From contig CALLLH010000027.1 of NCBI GenBank assembly GCA_938082505.1, forward strand, positions 1 through 64,000: a DNA stretch of 64,000 nt. Direction: 5' to 3'. The position numbers and the translations under genes are program-made. Below are positions 10,407-20,670 of this stretch, in pieces. The notes under the pieces were generated by a model. The model made no database searches and was not told the origin of the DNA. It saw only the letters and a program-made list of their open reading frames with translations. Positions within the stretch are counted from its first letter, which is position 1. The number at the start of each line of letters is the position of its first letter. The stretch comes from an uncultured Flavobacteriales bacterium (lineage in GTDB: Bacteria > Bacteroidota > Bacteroidia > Flavobacteriales_D > Sanyastnellaceae).

Positions 10407-12671
10407 TCAGTCCAGGATGAGGGTGAGCTCCCCGACCCGCTGGATATCCTGGTCGAGACAGCTATGGTCCGCATTCAGGATGTAGTAGTACGTCCCGGGA
10501 GCAGCGACATCCCCGCCGATGCGCCCGTCCCACGAGGCTCCGACCCCTTCCGATTCGTGCACGAGCACCCCCCAACGGTCGAAAATCTGGAGCTTGAATT
10601 GGCTGAAGGAGGACACATCCGTCGGCAGGACGCTGCCGTCATCGACCCGGCGCGTGCCGACCCGAAAACGGTCATTCTTGCCATCCGCATTGGGCGTGAT
10701 CACATTGGGAACGACCAGCTCCACCTCTGAAACCAGCTCCGGGACAAACACCTCGAACTCGGCGGACTGACTGGTCCCGCATTCTTCGTTTTCAATCGTG
10801 AGCGTCACCGGGTAGAGCCCTGGACTGGCGAAGTCGTAGGTGACCGTGTCGCCATTGGCCGAGCCGGCGGTTCCGAAATCCCACGTCACAATGTCCGCAT
10901 AGGCCCCGTTGAAGAGGAAATCCACTGTGGTTTCCAAGGAGCAGGCGAGCGGTTCAATGGCCCCGAAGGCAAGGACCAGGGGGTCCTCGGGAAGTACAGT
11001 GATGATCCCGGTGGTGGTGTCGGCGCAGGCGGTGCCCGGTTCCGCGATCAATTGGGCTTCGAAATTCCCGTAGGCATCGTAGGTCCAGGTCGGGTTCGTA
11101 CTCGTGGTCTCAGGGCCAATTCCCGTTGAGGGATCCGCCAGATTGAACACCCATTGGTACCCATCCGCATTGGCGGACAGGTTGCTGAAGGCGATCTCCA
11201 GCCCATTGCAGGGCGGATCTGACATGGCGAAGTCTGCTGTGGGAAGCTGGGGCATATCCACAACCTGGGTTGACTCCACCTCACATCCGATTTCCGTTTG
11301 CAGCACATTGGACACCGTGTGGTCCCCCGGAGGGATTTCAAGGGCGCCGGGCACGGTCCCACTGCCTGCAGCTTCGCCATCCACCAGCCACGTCAAGGAA
11401 CCGGATGCGCCGGGGAAGTCTCCATTGTAGGTCACTTCCTGTGACCAACCATCGTCTGTGCAGACCACAGCGCCAAGGGCAAAGGTTGACTCCACGGGCG
11501 GAGCGATGAGGATGTTCTGCTGCAGGCTGTCACCACAGCCGCCCAGGTCGTAGGCCAGGGACACCGTGTATTGGCCCAGGCCCGGAAAAGAAAATGACGG
11601 CGATGGGCTCGAGCTCGTGTCGGCGTCTTCCGCGGTACCGAAATCCCAGAAGAATTCACCTTCGGTGGCGTCCACGAGGAAGTCCACGTCAAGTCCGGTG
11701 CAGGGTTCGGGCCATTGTACGCCCGGCAACACAATTTCGCAGGGGACCACGTCAATGGTGAAATCACGCAACATTTTCCCCAGGTTGATCCAGTCTCCGT
11801 TCTCGTTTTGCCGGTATTCGTTCACGTAGATGCCGAGGACGTACTTGCCCACCATGGTGGGCGTGCCCATCAATGTCCCGTTGGTCTCATCGATGTACAC
11901 CCAATCGGGTTCCGTGTCACCCAGGGGGGTTGTCGGACCGTATCCATTGGCCCACATCACGTTGTCGAATGGCGGCCCGGTTGGTGGATTGGGGGTCGGG
12001 GCCGAAAAGCTTCCTCCGATGAAGACGTCTCCTATCGTGTACTGCAAGCTGTCACCGTCGAGGTCTTCGGCCGGATTGGGCAAGGCGAAGGGTTGTCCTA
12101 CGCACACATAGGCCTGAGGCAGGAAATCAAACCGCGGCGAGGAATTCTCCGTTACCGCAAAATCCTCCATCTCCAGCATTGCTGGGATTTCAGCGAAAAT
12201 GGTGAAGCCGGTGTTCATGGGGTCCGCCAGGTTGATGACCTGCGGGTTCCGACAACAGCGCTGGTACACGATGGTGTACGGCTCCGAGCTGGGAGGAAGC
12301 GTGATGGTGGTGGTGTAGACAGCCCGCTCCACACAGACACCGGGCGGCAGCTGGGCGCAGGGGTTTCCGCTTTGCAGATCGATGTTGGAGACGTTGTTGT
12401 TCAAGGGGACACTTCCCTGGAAATACAAGTCGAATCCCTCGTAGACGGCGATGTTCGCCATGATGTCGAAACCGGTGCCATTGGTGTTCGTGGGGCCGCA
12501 ATCGCGGTAAATGATCAGGTGGATCTCATACTGGTCATTTCCGAGATAATCGTAATACATCTCGCCTCCCACGAGGTGGGTGGCGTATGCTGACGTGGTC
12601 GATAAGACGAGGAGAAGTGCCGTTGAAAGGGACTTCCACCGCGGTGTATCTTGCCGTTCAATGCAGTTCAC
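10407..12671 (-). CDS. Secreted PKD-domain protein with gliding-motility-type C-terminal domain
   Basis: Signal-like segment STALLLVLSTTSAYATHLVGGEMYYDYLGNDQYEIHLIIYRDC; PKD-like FSFPGLGQYTVSLAYD; C-terminus VPNVITPNADGKNDRFRV...IFDRWGVLV. GTG start at 12671 is a guess. Confidence 0.8.
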   Translation of the reverse strand: MNCIERQDTPRWKSLSTALLLVLSTTSAYATHLVGGEMYYDYLGNDQYEIHLIIYRDCGPTNTNGTGFDIMANIAVYEGFDLYFQGSVPLNNNVSNIDLQSGNPCAQLPPGVCVERAVYTTTITLPPSSEPYTIVYQRCCRNPQVINLADPMNTGFTIFAEIPAMLEMEDFAVTENSSPRFDFLPQAYVCVGQPFALPNPAEDLDGDSLQYTIGDVFIGGSFSAPTPNPPTGPPFDNVMWANGYGPTTPLGDTEPDWVYIDETNGTLMGTPTMVGKYVLGIYVNEYRQNENGDWINLGKMLRDFTIDVVPCEIVLPGVQWPEPCTGLDVDFLVDATEGEFFWDFGTAEDADTSSSPSPSFSFPGLGQYTVSLAYDLGGCGDSLQQNILIAPPVESTFALGAVVCTDDGWSQEVTYNGDFPGASGSLTWLVDGEAAGSGTVPGALEIPPGDHTVSNVLQTEIGCEVESTQVVDMPQLPTADFAMSDPPCNGLEIAFSNLSANADGYQWVFNLADPSTGIGPETTSTNPTWTYDAYGNFEAQLIAEPGTACADTTTGIITVLPEDPLVLAFGAIEPLACSLETTVDFLFNGAYADIVTWDFGTAGSANGDTVTYDFASPGLYPVTLTIENEECGTSQSAEFEVFVPELVSEVELVVPNVITPNADGKNDRFRVGTRRVDDGSVLPTDVSSFSQFKLQIFDRWGVLVHESEGVGASWDGRIGGDVAAPGTYYYILNADHSCLDQDIQRVGELTLILD

Positions 12672-14217
12672 AGGCGACAATTTAGCGTATGTCGGTACGC
12701 TTTGGTACTCGAAAGCCCTGAGGTCGGCAAAGTGCTCCGTAAAGATCACGGTGTGTGCGACGGCACTTCTGTCGTTCGGGACAGGAATGGAGGCGCTAGC
12801 CCAGGCGGCCTTGTATCCGCCTTCCATGCGGTTGGCCACGCGTCAGTTTCTCGCCCCTGAATCCGGGCAATTTCTGGAGGTCCAAGCCGAGTTCCTCGCT
12901 TCCAACCTGGAATGGATCAATGTGACGGACAGCACCGTCAAGGCCGCTGTCCGTTGGACGGTGGTGGCCTATGACAGCACGGGGACATTGGCGGGATTCT
13001 CCAAATCCACGGCACGTACGGATGCGCTGCCATTTGCCGGTGATTTTGTGGATGTGGCGAGGATCCCCCTCGCACCTGGACCGCATGTCCTCGAGTTTGA
13101 AGTCGAAGACCTCGGGTCGCCAGAGCGCCCTTCACTCCAGCATGAGATTGTAGTTGAGATGGGCGAGTATAGACCTCTCGATATCAGCGACTTGTTTGTG
13201 GTTCAGGGCATGGCGGCCGCATCGGTGCCCCCTTCTTCTTTCACGCGATCCGGTATGGACATCCTGCCCTTGGTGGATTCCAGGATTTCGGCAGAGGCGT
13301 CGCGCGTGGTCTTTTATGGCGAACTCTACGGCACGGAAACCGCATTCGGCGATGGCGGTGACTTTCTGGTGGTGGCCGGCTTCAGGACACCGGGCAATGA
13401 GGAAGGCTGGTTGGTCGAAACCAAGCGGTATTTCCGGATGAAAGCCGCTCCCGTAGTGCCGTTGCTGGAAGCCTTGCCCTCCCCTCCTCCGGGTGTACAG
13501 GAATTGGTTGTTCAAGTGATGACGCCTAAACAAGAGCTCCTGGTCGCCGGGAGCCTGTTGTTGGAATCGGTGAGCACCGAGGCGCAGGATGCTGCGGAGG
13601 CGGCAGGGGCACTGCGGCCTTTCGTGCTTGAATTCCAGGACAGGGACAGCCTGCTCGCTGTGGTGGAGACCTTGATTCCGATCGCGGATGCCGGTGAGCG
13701 GCGGTCCATCGAATACGTACTTCAGGGTGCGGACCTGCGCCAGTTGCAATCCTTTCTCGAGCATTTCTGGACCGTGCGGGACCCGAACAATCCGGAAGAA
13801 GCCTGGAAGGCCTACAGGACGGAGGTTGCCGTTGCGGATGCGGAATACGGGAGCTGTCCCAACCGGGAAGGCCATGAGACTGATATGGGCTGGATCCTGC
13901 TCAGGTATGGACGGCCCAACACCATCGTCCAGCGCCACAACGGCACTTCCTACTACCCTTATGAGATCTGGCATTACTACAAGGCAGGGCAATTCAACAA
14001 CCGCAGGTTTCTCTTCTACACCCCCCAGGTGGTCGGAGAGTGTTTTGAATTGCTGCACAGTGACCACCCCCAGGAGTTGCGGAATGCAGATTGGTTGGAC
14101 ATCCTGAGGACCCGTGAATTGGGGCACTCCGTGGTCCAGACGGGCTTGAACCAGCTGGGCAGGCGCGACACATACAGCCGCGAGGAACCGGAAGATCTGT
14201 TTTTCAATCCCCGATGA
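12661..14217 (+). CDS. GWxTD domain-containing protein
   Basis: C-terminal ADLRQLQSFLEHFWTVRDPNNPEEAWKAYRTEVAVADAEYG...MGWILLRYGRPNTIVQRHNGTSYYPYEIWHYYK; Bacteroidota GWxTD family. Confidence 0.8.
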   Translation: MQFTGDNLAYVGTLWYSKALRSAKCSVKITVCATALLSFGTGMEALAQAALYPPSMRLATRQFLAPESGQFLEVQAEFLASNLEWINVTDSTVKAAVRWTVVAYDSTGTLAGFSKSTARTDALPFAGDFVDVARIPLAPGPHVLEFEVEDLGSPERPSLQHEIVVEMGEYRPLDISDLFVVQGMAAASVPPSSFTRSGMDILPLVDSRISAEASRVVFYGELYGTETAFGDGGDFLVVAGFRTPGNEEGWLVETKRYFRMKAAPVVPLLEALPSPPPGVQELVVQVMTPKQELLVAGSLLLESVSTEAQDAAEAAGALRPFVLEFQDRDSLLAVVETLIPIADAGERRSIEYVLQGADLRQLQSFLEHFWTVRDPNNPEEAWKAYRTEVAVADAEYGSCPNREGHETDMGWILLRYGRPNTIVQRHNGTSYYPYEIWHYYKAGQFNNRRFLFYTPQVVGECFELLHSDHPQELRNADWLDILRTRELGHSVVQTGLNQLGRRDTYSREEPEDLFFNPR

Positions 14218-14218
14218 C

Positions 14219-15295
14219 ATGACGGGGTCCAATCGTGGTCAATGTCGGGTGGCCGTCGCCATCCTGAATTGGAACGGGGAGCATCACCTGCGGCGTTTCC
14301 TGCCTTCCGTGGTGGCCCATGCAGAGGACGAAGACGCGGTCTTCGTGATCGACAATGGCTCGGATGACGGCAGTCTGAAGCTGCTGGCGGAGCAATTCCC
14401 GGAGGTCAAGGTCGTGACCTTGCCATCCAATGCGGGATTTTCCGGCGGGTACAATCAAGGCCTGGACCTTGTGGCCAAGGAAATCGAGGCCACTTGGTAC
14501 CTCCTGCTCAACAGCGATGTCGAGGTCAATGCGGGCTGGGTTGGAACCGTGGTCTCCGCCTGTGAACGCCATGGCTGGTCCGTGGCGCAACCCAAAATCA
14601 GGGCGCTGGACCGGAGGGCGGAATTTGAATATGCCGGCGCGGCTGGGGGCTACATGGACCGATACGGCTATATGTTCTGTGCGGGCCGCCTGTTTGACAG
14701 CTTTGAGGTGGACCATGGTCAATACGATTCGGAGCGTGCTGTATTCTGGGCTTCTGGTGCCGCAATGCTCATCCGGAAGGAGGCCTGGGATTCCGTGGGC
14801 GGACTTGATGAGGATTTCTTTGCCCACATGGAGGAGATCGACCTCTGCTGGCGGCTGCGGAACCGAGGTCATGCCATCGGCGTGGCCACGGGCACCCATG
14901 TGTACCACCTCGGCGGGGGAACGCTTTCGCAGTCGAGTCCTCGAAAGACGGAGCTGAATTTCCGCAACAACCTGTACCTGCTCGTCAAGAATGACCACCG
15001 TCCGGGAATTCAACGGCGCCTGATGGTCCGGAAATTGCTGGATGGCGTTGCCGGACTTCATTTCCTGGTGGGTGGAAAGGTGGCCTTGTTCGGGGCTGTC
15101 ATTCGTGCGCACGGCCAATTCAGGCAGAACCGGCGCCGCATGTTCAACAAGAGAACGGCCGAGCTGAAGTCATGTGCGGGAACGGACCGCCCACCGGACT
15201 CGCTTTCAGGACGTTACGAAGGATCGGTCATCCTTGATTATTTCATCCGGGGCCGCAGGTCCTGGTCCAGCCTCCCTCCTTCCCGCTTCAGTTGA
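14219..15295 (+). CDS. Glycosyltransferase family 2
   Basis: VAVAILNWNGEHHLRRFLPSV...VFVIDNGSDDGS...LLLNSDVEVNAGW...GLDEDFFAHMEEIDLCWRL. Confidence 0.92.
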   Translation: MTGSNRGQCRVAVAILNWNGEHHLRRFLPSVVAHAEDEDAVFVIDNGSDDGSLKLLAEQFPEVKVVTLPSNAGFSGGYNQGLDLVAKEIEATWYLLLNSDVEVNAGWVGTVVSACERHGWSVAQPKIRALDRRAEFEYAGAAGGYMDRYGYMFCAGRLFDSFEVDHGQYDSERAVFWASGAAMLIRKEAWDSVGGLDEDFFAHMEEIDLCWRLRNRGHAIGVATGTHVYHLGGGTLSQSSPRKTELNFRNNLYLLVKNDHRPGIQRRLMVRKLLDGVAGLHFLVGGKVALFGAVIRAHGQFRQNRRRMFNKRTAELKSCAGTDRPPDSLSGRYEGSVILDYFIRGRRSWSSLPPSRFS

Positions 15296-15349
15296 GTCCT
15301 CGGCCTGCAGGGCGTTGGCGAACTCCACGCTGGCCTGGGCAAACTTCCC

Positions 15350-17176
15350 GTGAACTCCTTTTCATTTCAAGCCTCCTTTGGTGGCATGAAAGGGCCTTCC
15401 GTCCTCCGTCTGTTGCTTCCCGGAATCTGCCTTGGATGGTGCTGTGGCTCGGTCATCGGAGCTCCGTGGAACTGGACGGTCATGCTGGTTTCCCTTCCCG
15501 GAATCCATGGGCTGCTGAAAGCCTCGGATGCGCGCCGATGCAGGATCGGAGCCCTTCTGCTGGGCGCGGGTCTGGGCGCCCTCGGCCTGAATGCGGATCA
15601 AATCGCCCCCCCTTTTCCGGTCGAGTCGGAGACGAGGCAGGCAGGCAGGTTCGAAGCAGTGGAGTCTTGGCAACCCTCAGGCCGCTGGTTCAGGACCGTG
15701 GTCGTGGACGAGGGAGGAAACAGGCTGTTGTTGCTCCACGATGAGCCTTGGCCGTTGGGGCATTCCGGCGTTGCGGCCATTTCTGGACGCCCCTTGCGCG
15801 AGGCCCTGTATCCGGGCGCTTTTGATGAGGCAGGGTTTCTTCGATCCCGGGGCATAAGCGGCAAGTTCCGCGTTCATGGGCTCGGGGGCCTTGAGCCCGC
15901 CTCCGGCTTGTCCGCGATGCTGAGGCGTTGGACCTCGTCGGCCCGCCTGCAGGTGCTCCGAAAATTCCACCGCTGGGGCGACAGTTCGGGCGTTGTATTC
16001 CTGAGGGCGGTCATGATCGGTGACCGTCGAGGCATGCCGAAGTCCACAAAGGGCGCCTTTGCCAATGCCGGACTGGCCCATTTGACGGCGGTGTCGGGAT
16101 TTCATACCGGCCTGGTCGCCGCGGCGCTGTTCTTCCTGTTGTCGGTCATGCGCATACCAAGGGCTTGGAAGGCAGCACTCCTGTGGCTCGGCATCTGGGG
16201 TTATGTCGGCGTATGCGGATCGCCCAGCTCCGCTGTGCGGGCAGCGGTCATGGCCTCCATGCTCTCCCTGGCAGATGCCTGGCGCTTGCGGGCAGATGGG
16301 CTTACGCTGCTTTCCACAGCAGGCCTCGTCATGTTCGCATTCAAGCCTCACGCCATGACGGACCTCGGGGTCCAGTTGAGTTTCTCTGCCACCTTGGGCA
16401 TTCTACTGCTGCATCGAAGGTTGCGGAGCATGGACATGCGCGGCGGCCGAGCGCTTCGCAGAGGGCTCATGATGTGTGGGGTCCCCCTGGTGGCCGTGGC
16501 ATGCACCGCGCCTTTCGCGTGGCCCGTCTTCGGAAAGGTTCCCTGGATTTTCCTTCCGGCGAATGTGGTCATCACTCCGCTCGTCACCTGCTGTACCATG
16601 GTGGCCGCCGCAGGCCTGGCCATTCCCGCCCCCTTTGATTTGTGGTGGAGTCCCGTGTGCGTTCGGATGGCGGAAGCCCTGTTGTGCCTTGTCTCTCTTT
16701 TGGGCGGATGTCGACCGTTGATCCTTCCCCTGGATGGGCAGGTGGTCATGTGGTCTGGTGTGTTGATGGCCGGGGGGTGTATCGTGGGATTGCTGGTCAA
16801 GCACACCCTGCGCTGGATGCTGGCCGGCTTCCTGGGGGCATTCGCTCTGTTGCGGTGGCAATCCGACCTCGAAAGGCAGGGGCTGGTGTTCCCTGTGGCA
16901 GGCGACCTTGTCGTACTCGAAGGGGGCCAATGGACGGTTTTCACTGACAGTGCTCTCGGAGGAGATGACGTCTTGAAATGGGAAACCCGCACCATGTTGG
17001 AGCGGGTTTCCCATCAGCCTGTTCCTTCTGCACAGTGGTGCGGACAGGGGCTGGCTTTTTCCAGGGCCCTTCTCCGGTTCAAGAGACCGGATGGGACGTG
17101 GGGTGAGATCAGTTCATCTCCGTCACGTTGCGGATCACGCGCTCCACATACGCTTCCCAGGCCTCCATGCCCATGA
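15350..17176 (+). CDS. ComEC/Rec2-family competence membrane protein
   Basis: HLTAVSGFHTGLVAAALFFLL, SPSSAVRAAVMASMLSLADAWRLRAD, DLGVQLSFSATLGILLL; multi-TM. Confidence 0.87.
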   Translation: MNSFSFQASFGGMKGPSVLRLLLPGICLGWCCGSVIGAPWNWTVMLVSLPGIHGLLKASDARRCRIGALLLGAGLGALGLNADQIAPPFPVESETRQAGRFEAVESWQPSGRWFRTVVVDEGGNRLLLLHDEPWPLGHSGVAAISGRPLREALYPGAFDEAGFLRSRGISGKFRVHGLGGLEPASGLSAMLRRWTSSARLQVLRKFHRWGDSSGVVFLRAVMIGDRRGMPKSTKGAFANAGLAHLTAVSGFHTGLVAAALFFLLSVMRIPRAWKAALLWLGIWGYVGVCGSPSSAVRAAVMASMLSLADAWRLRADGLTLLSTAGLVMFAFKPHAMTDLGVQLSFSATLGILLLHRRLRSMDMRGGRALRRGLMMCGVPLVAVACTAPFAWPVFGKVPWIFLPANVVITPLVTCCTMVAAAGLAIPAPFDLWWSPVCVRMAEALLCLVSLLGGCRPLILPLDGQVVMWSGVLMAGGCIVGLLVKHTLRWMLAGFLGAFALLRWQSDLERQGLVFPVAGDLVVLEGGQWTVFTDSALGGDDVLKWETRTMLERVSHQPVPSAQWCGQGLAFSRALLRFKRPDGTWGEISSSPSRCGSRAPHTLPRPPCP

Positions 17177-17363
17177 TGGGAAGGATGGCATTCACCCGGT
17201 TGTTCTGCTTGCTGTAAATCGCCTCGACATAGAAACCATTGATCTCGAAAATGCAGAGGATGTAGCGGTTCTCCACCATGCGCTGAGAGATACAGTTTCC
17301 ATGGTCCCACATGTAGTTCGTCTTTTCATCGAGCGGGAGCCGGTTGAATGTGCGGAGATCCAT
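17109..17363 (-). CDS. Conserved small hypothetical protein
   Basis: 84-aa MDLRTFNRLPLDEKTNYMWDHGNCISQRMVENRYILCIFEINGFYVEAIYSKQNNRV...; coherent composition; convergently overlaps comEC 3' end by 68 bp. Confidence 0.65.
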   Translation of the reverse strand: MDLRTFNRLPLDEKTNYMWDHGNCISQRMVENRYILCIFEINGFYVEAIYSKQNNRVNAILPIMGMEAWEAYVERVIRNVTEMN

Positions 17364-17466
17364 GAGTGTATAGTTGACGTTGTGTTGAAATCGTACCGCA
17401 GGGCGGATTCGTCTTCCAATACGACAGGGTGAACCGGCGGGTTTCATTTTGTTCAATCTTTGCGTC

Positions 17467-18342
17467 ATGGGAGAAGGGCAGGTCAAGACTGAACCGTGGT
17501 ATCTGACGGACTGTCCGCGGGATGCGATGCAGGGGTTGGTTCCCTTCATCCCGACGGAGCGCAAAGTCCGTTGGCTGTCGGCCTTGATGGAAGTCGGATT
17601 CGATGTGCTTGATGCGGGCAGCTTCGTCTCCCCCAAGGCGGTTCCCCAGATGGCGGATACTGCGGAAGTGTTGGCCGCATTGCCGGAAACGGACACCGCC
17701 GTGCTGGCCATCGTGGCCAATGAACGCGGAGCCCGCGAAGCACTGGACCATGGCCGCCCTGATTTCATCGGGTTTCCGTTTTCCATTTCTGAGACTTTTC
17801 AGCAGCGGAATACGGGGGGCGGAATCGAAGAAGGATGGCGTCGACTCGAGGCCATCAAAAACGCGGTGGAACAGGCCGACCGGAAATTGGTCGTCTACTT
17901 GAGCATGGGATTCGGGAATCCTTATGGAGACCCCTGGTCACCTGAATTGACAGCATCGTGGGCCGTCAGGCTGAAGGAAGAATTGGGGATCGGCCAACTT
18001 GCCCTCAGTGACACGATCGGCAAGGCCGATCCAGCGTTGGTCGAATCTGTATTCGATGCAGTCGCCGTGGGTTGCCCCGGGTTGACCACAGGTGCGCACC
18101 TTCACGGAAGGCGCGAGGACGCCCCAGCGCTGATGCAGGCAGCGTGGCGCGGGGGGTGTCGTCATTTCGATGGGGCCCTGGGCGGACTGGGAGGATGCCC
18201 GATGGCCAAGGATGAACTGGTGGGCAACCTGCCCTCTGAAGTCCTGATGCAGGCACCGGTATCATGGGGTGCCCCTTCGAGGCGCTGGAACCTCGAAGCT
18301 TTGGAACGTGCCCATAAACTCATGGGCAGTTTGATGGGGTGA
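17467..18342 (+). CDS. Hydroxymethylglutaryl-CoA lyase family protein
   Basis: LTDCPRDAMQG, VLDAGSFVSPKAVPQMAD, HFDGALGGLGGCPMAKDELVGNLPSE signature. Confidence 0.9.
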   Translation: MGEGQVKTEPWYLTDCPRDAMQGLVPFIPTERKVRWLSALMEVGFDVLDAGSFVSPKAVPQMADTAEVLAALPETDTAVLAIVANERGAREALDHGRPDFIGFPFSISETFQQRNTGGGIEEGWRRLEAIKNAVEQADRKLVVYLSMGFGNPYGDPWSPELTASWAVRLKEELGIGQLALSDTIGKADPALVESVFDAVAVGCPGLTTGAHLHGRREDAPALMQAAWRGGCRHFDGALGGLGGCPMAKDELVGNLPSEVLMQAPVSWGAPSRRWNLEALERAHKLMGSLMG

Positions 18343-18344
18343 CC

Positions 18345-18446
18345 TCAATTGAGGCAGTGCTCAAAAAGCTCGAACCCGAATTGATCGGTATTCAATTCGA
18401 TGCGCTCGAACTTCTTGATCGTAATGCGGATGCGAAAACGTTTCAT
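18345..18446 (-). CDS. Candidate 33-aa micro-ORF
   Basis: Minus-strand ATG...TGA encodes MKRFRIRITIKKFERIELNTDQFGFELFEHCLN in an otherwise unexplained gap; below ORF-track cutoff. Confidence 0.3.
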   Translation of the reverse strand: MKRFRIRITIKKFERIELNTDQFGFELFEHCLN

Positions 18447-18500
18447 GAGACAAGCTTTGCCTCCGATACGCCTCCGTTCCCCGATGGGTTACGTTTCTGC

Positions 18501-19247
18501 TCAATGAGGACTGGCCAACAGGGCGAGCAGCAGGCCGCACAGGACCGTCAGCAGTTTGCGGCCATTGAAGTCGTGGCCGTCTGCTGTCTCAAAGAGAATG
18601 GTGGTTGAGATGTGCAACAGGATGCCGACCAGGATGCCGTTGAGTGCGCCAAACACGAGCGGGTCCTGTGGCAGGGTGCCGGCGATGACCATGCCGACCA
18701 ACGGAACGAGGGCGAAGGTGATGATCCAGCCCCAACGGCGCATGCGGGATGAGACGGTTGCCTTCAGGATCGTCATCAACGCCAGGGCTACGGGCAGTTT
18801 GTGCAAGGCAATTCCGAACAACAGAGCGAAACGGCCCTCCCCTGCGTGATGGTGGTGATGGTGACCACTGTGGTCGTGGGAGTGGTCATGCACATGGCCT
18901 GCCTCCAAGGCCTCCATTCCGAAGGGCATCGCTTCCACCAAGGCATGGAGACAGAGGCTGAGGAAGGCAATGAGTCCGAACCGGTTTCCATGGACATGCC
19001 CGTGTTCCATGCCCTTGCTCAGGTACTCCAACCCCACTTGAAGCAAAAATCCGAGGATCACCCAGCGCCCTGCAGCGCCATTCATCACAAAGGCCTCTGG
19101 CAACAGATGAAGGAAGCACAGGCCCAGGAGGAAGGCGCCGCCAAACGACAGCAAAAGGGGCAATTGCTGTTTGAATCGGTCCCCGACCCATTCTCCGAGC
19201 AGCCCCCCGACCAGGGCCACAAGAACCAAGGTGATGCCTGCCGTCAT
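18501..19247 (-). CDS. ZIP-family metal transporter
   Basis: His-rich loop HVHDHSHDHSGHHHHHHAGEG; TM helices with HALVEAMPFG and ALHKLPVALAL motifs. Confidence 0.88.
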   Translation of the reverse strand: MTAGITLVLVALVGGLLGEWVGDRFKQQLPLLLSFGGAFLLGLCFLHLLPEAFVMNGAAGRWVILGFLLQVGLEYLSKGMEHGHVHGNRFGLIAFLSLCLHALVEAMPFGMEALEAGHVHDHSHDHSGHHHHHHAGEGRFALLFGIALHKLPVALALMTILKATVSSRMRRWGWIITFALVPLVGMVIAGTLPQDPLVFGALNGILVGILLHISTTILFETADGHDFNGRKLLTVLCGLLLALLASPH

Positions 19248-20014
19248 GATTTCGTCGCGTGGATGATGAGCCGCGGGGTTTGTCCTTCCACCCATGGAGA
19301 AAGGTCGTAATGGCCAAATTCCTCCCGGATCTTGAAGCCGGCCTCATGCAGCATGGATTCAAGGTGTCCATGTTCGAGTGCGGCCACGCGTTCTTCATGG
19401 GAGACGAGGTGGCCCTCCTCCGATCGGTGCTCAATGCGCTTCACGAAAGTCTCCCAGGCCTCATGCTCCGGGGATTCCATGTGTCGTTCCATGTGGTATT
19501 CCACCCCGTTGCGGACCACCATTTCGGAAGGGTTCAACCGCTCACGGGCAAAACCGGTCTCGAGGAAGTCCAGGATGAGGAAGCCATCGGGCTTCAGGTG
19601 ACTGTGGATTCCGTTCAGCACTGCCATGTGGTCTTGCCTTTTGTTGAAGTAGCCGAAACTCGTGAACAGATTCAGGACGCCATCAAAGGTCGAATTCAAT
19701 GTGAAATCCCGCATGTCCCCGATTTCGAAGGACAGACCGGGCACATTCTCATGGAGGCGGCGCGCCGCCTCCACGCTGTTCCTGCTCAGGTCCAAACCGA
19801 CGACTTCATGCCCCAGTTCCGCTGCAGCCCGGGCATGGCGCCCCATGCCGCAGGCGAGATCCAGCAGGCTCAGCCTGTCCCACCCAAGGCGGGCGTGCAG
19901 GGCCTCCATGAAAGCCTTGGCTTCTGCGTTGCTCCTGTGGCCATACAACTGATGGTAGTGGTGGCTGTCGAACCAGACTTCGAACCAGTCCGACCGGGAA
20001 TGAATGCCTTCCAT
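19244..20014 (-). CDS. SAM-dependent class I methyltransferase
   Basis: LLDLACGMGRHARAAAELGHEVVGLDLS; 4-bp ATGA-type overlap with the ZIP gene. Confidence 0.88.
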   Translation of the reverse strand: MEGIHSRSDWFEVWFDSHHYHQLYGHRSNAEAKAFMEALHARLGWDRLSLLDLACGMGRHARAAAELGHEVVGLDLSRNSVEAARRLHENVPGLSFEIGDMRDFTLNSTFDGVLNLFTSFGYFNKRQDHMAVLNGIHSHLKPDGFLILDFLETGFARERLNPSEMVVRNGVEYHMERHMESPEHEAWETFVKRIEHRSEEGHLVSHEERVAALEHGHLESMLHEAGFKIREEFGHYDLSPWVEGQTPRLIIHATKS

Positions 20015-20093
20015 GATTGGGTCGGCAAGATAATTCGCTTGAGTGGGGCAACCTCGGCCGCGGGTCTTCCGTATGAGAAGCGATTCCTGCCTG

Positions 20094-20657
20094 ATGACGA
20101 CTTCATTCCATTCCATGCACGGCGCGCGGTCGACCGGCAGTCGTTGGTCCACCCTCATTGCATTCGAAGGGATTCCCTCGAGACGCAATGTGGACAGCCT
20201 GCTTGCGGAGGTGGAGAATCTGGTCGTACAGCGAACGGAGGATCGGAAGGCCTTCAGGGCCATCATAGAATGCATTCAAAACCTCGAGCGGCACGCTGTC
20301 CCGAATTTGCCGGCAAGGTTTTCGCTTTCAGGCAGGGTCGTCAAGGGCGAGCCCCGGTTCTGCATCCGGAGCCTGAATCCCATACGCGACGCGGAATTGA
20401 ACGATGTCGCCGATTGGATTGCCCAGTATGAAGAACTGCAGGAAATGGTCATGGGGGCAATGGAAGAGGGCGTTCTGGATTGGCGGCAACTATACCGCAA
20501 CTGGTTGGCGCGCGGTGAACGCACACCCCGCGGCGGCGCTGGCCTCGGTTGGGTGTCCATGGCCAGGATGGCCTTGCAGCCACCGAGCATTCGCATGGTG
20601 GAATCCGCTGGGAAACCAAACTTGTTCTTCTCTGTGGAGGTAGCTTGCGGCAGTTGA
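20094..20657 (+). CDS. SiaB-like (DUF6272) family protein kinase
   Basis: IIECIQNLERHA N-box-like segment, GAGLGWVSMARMALQPPSIRM...LFFSVEVA C-terminus; followed directly by a SiaC-like gene. Confidence 0.65.
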   Translation: MTTSFHSMHGARSTGSRWSTLIAFEGIPSRRNVDSLLAEVENLVVQRTEDRKAFRAIIECIQNLERHAVPNLPARFSLSGRVVKGEPRFCIRSLNPIRDAELNDVADWIAQYEELQEMVMGAMEEGVLDWRQLYRNWLARGERTPRGGAGLGWVSMARMALQPPSIRMVESAGKPNLFFSVEVACGS

Positions 20658-20670
20658 TTAATTTGCACCC

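Noticed and set aside
18339-18608. 89-aa plus-strand ORF after hmgL
   Set aside because: Overlaps the ZIP transporter gene antisense and has no coherent motif; the minus-strand micro-ORF is a slightly better candidate.
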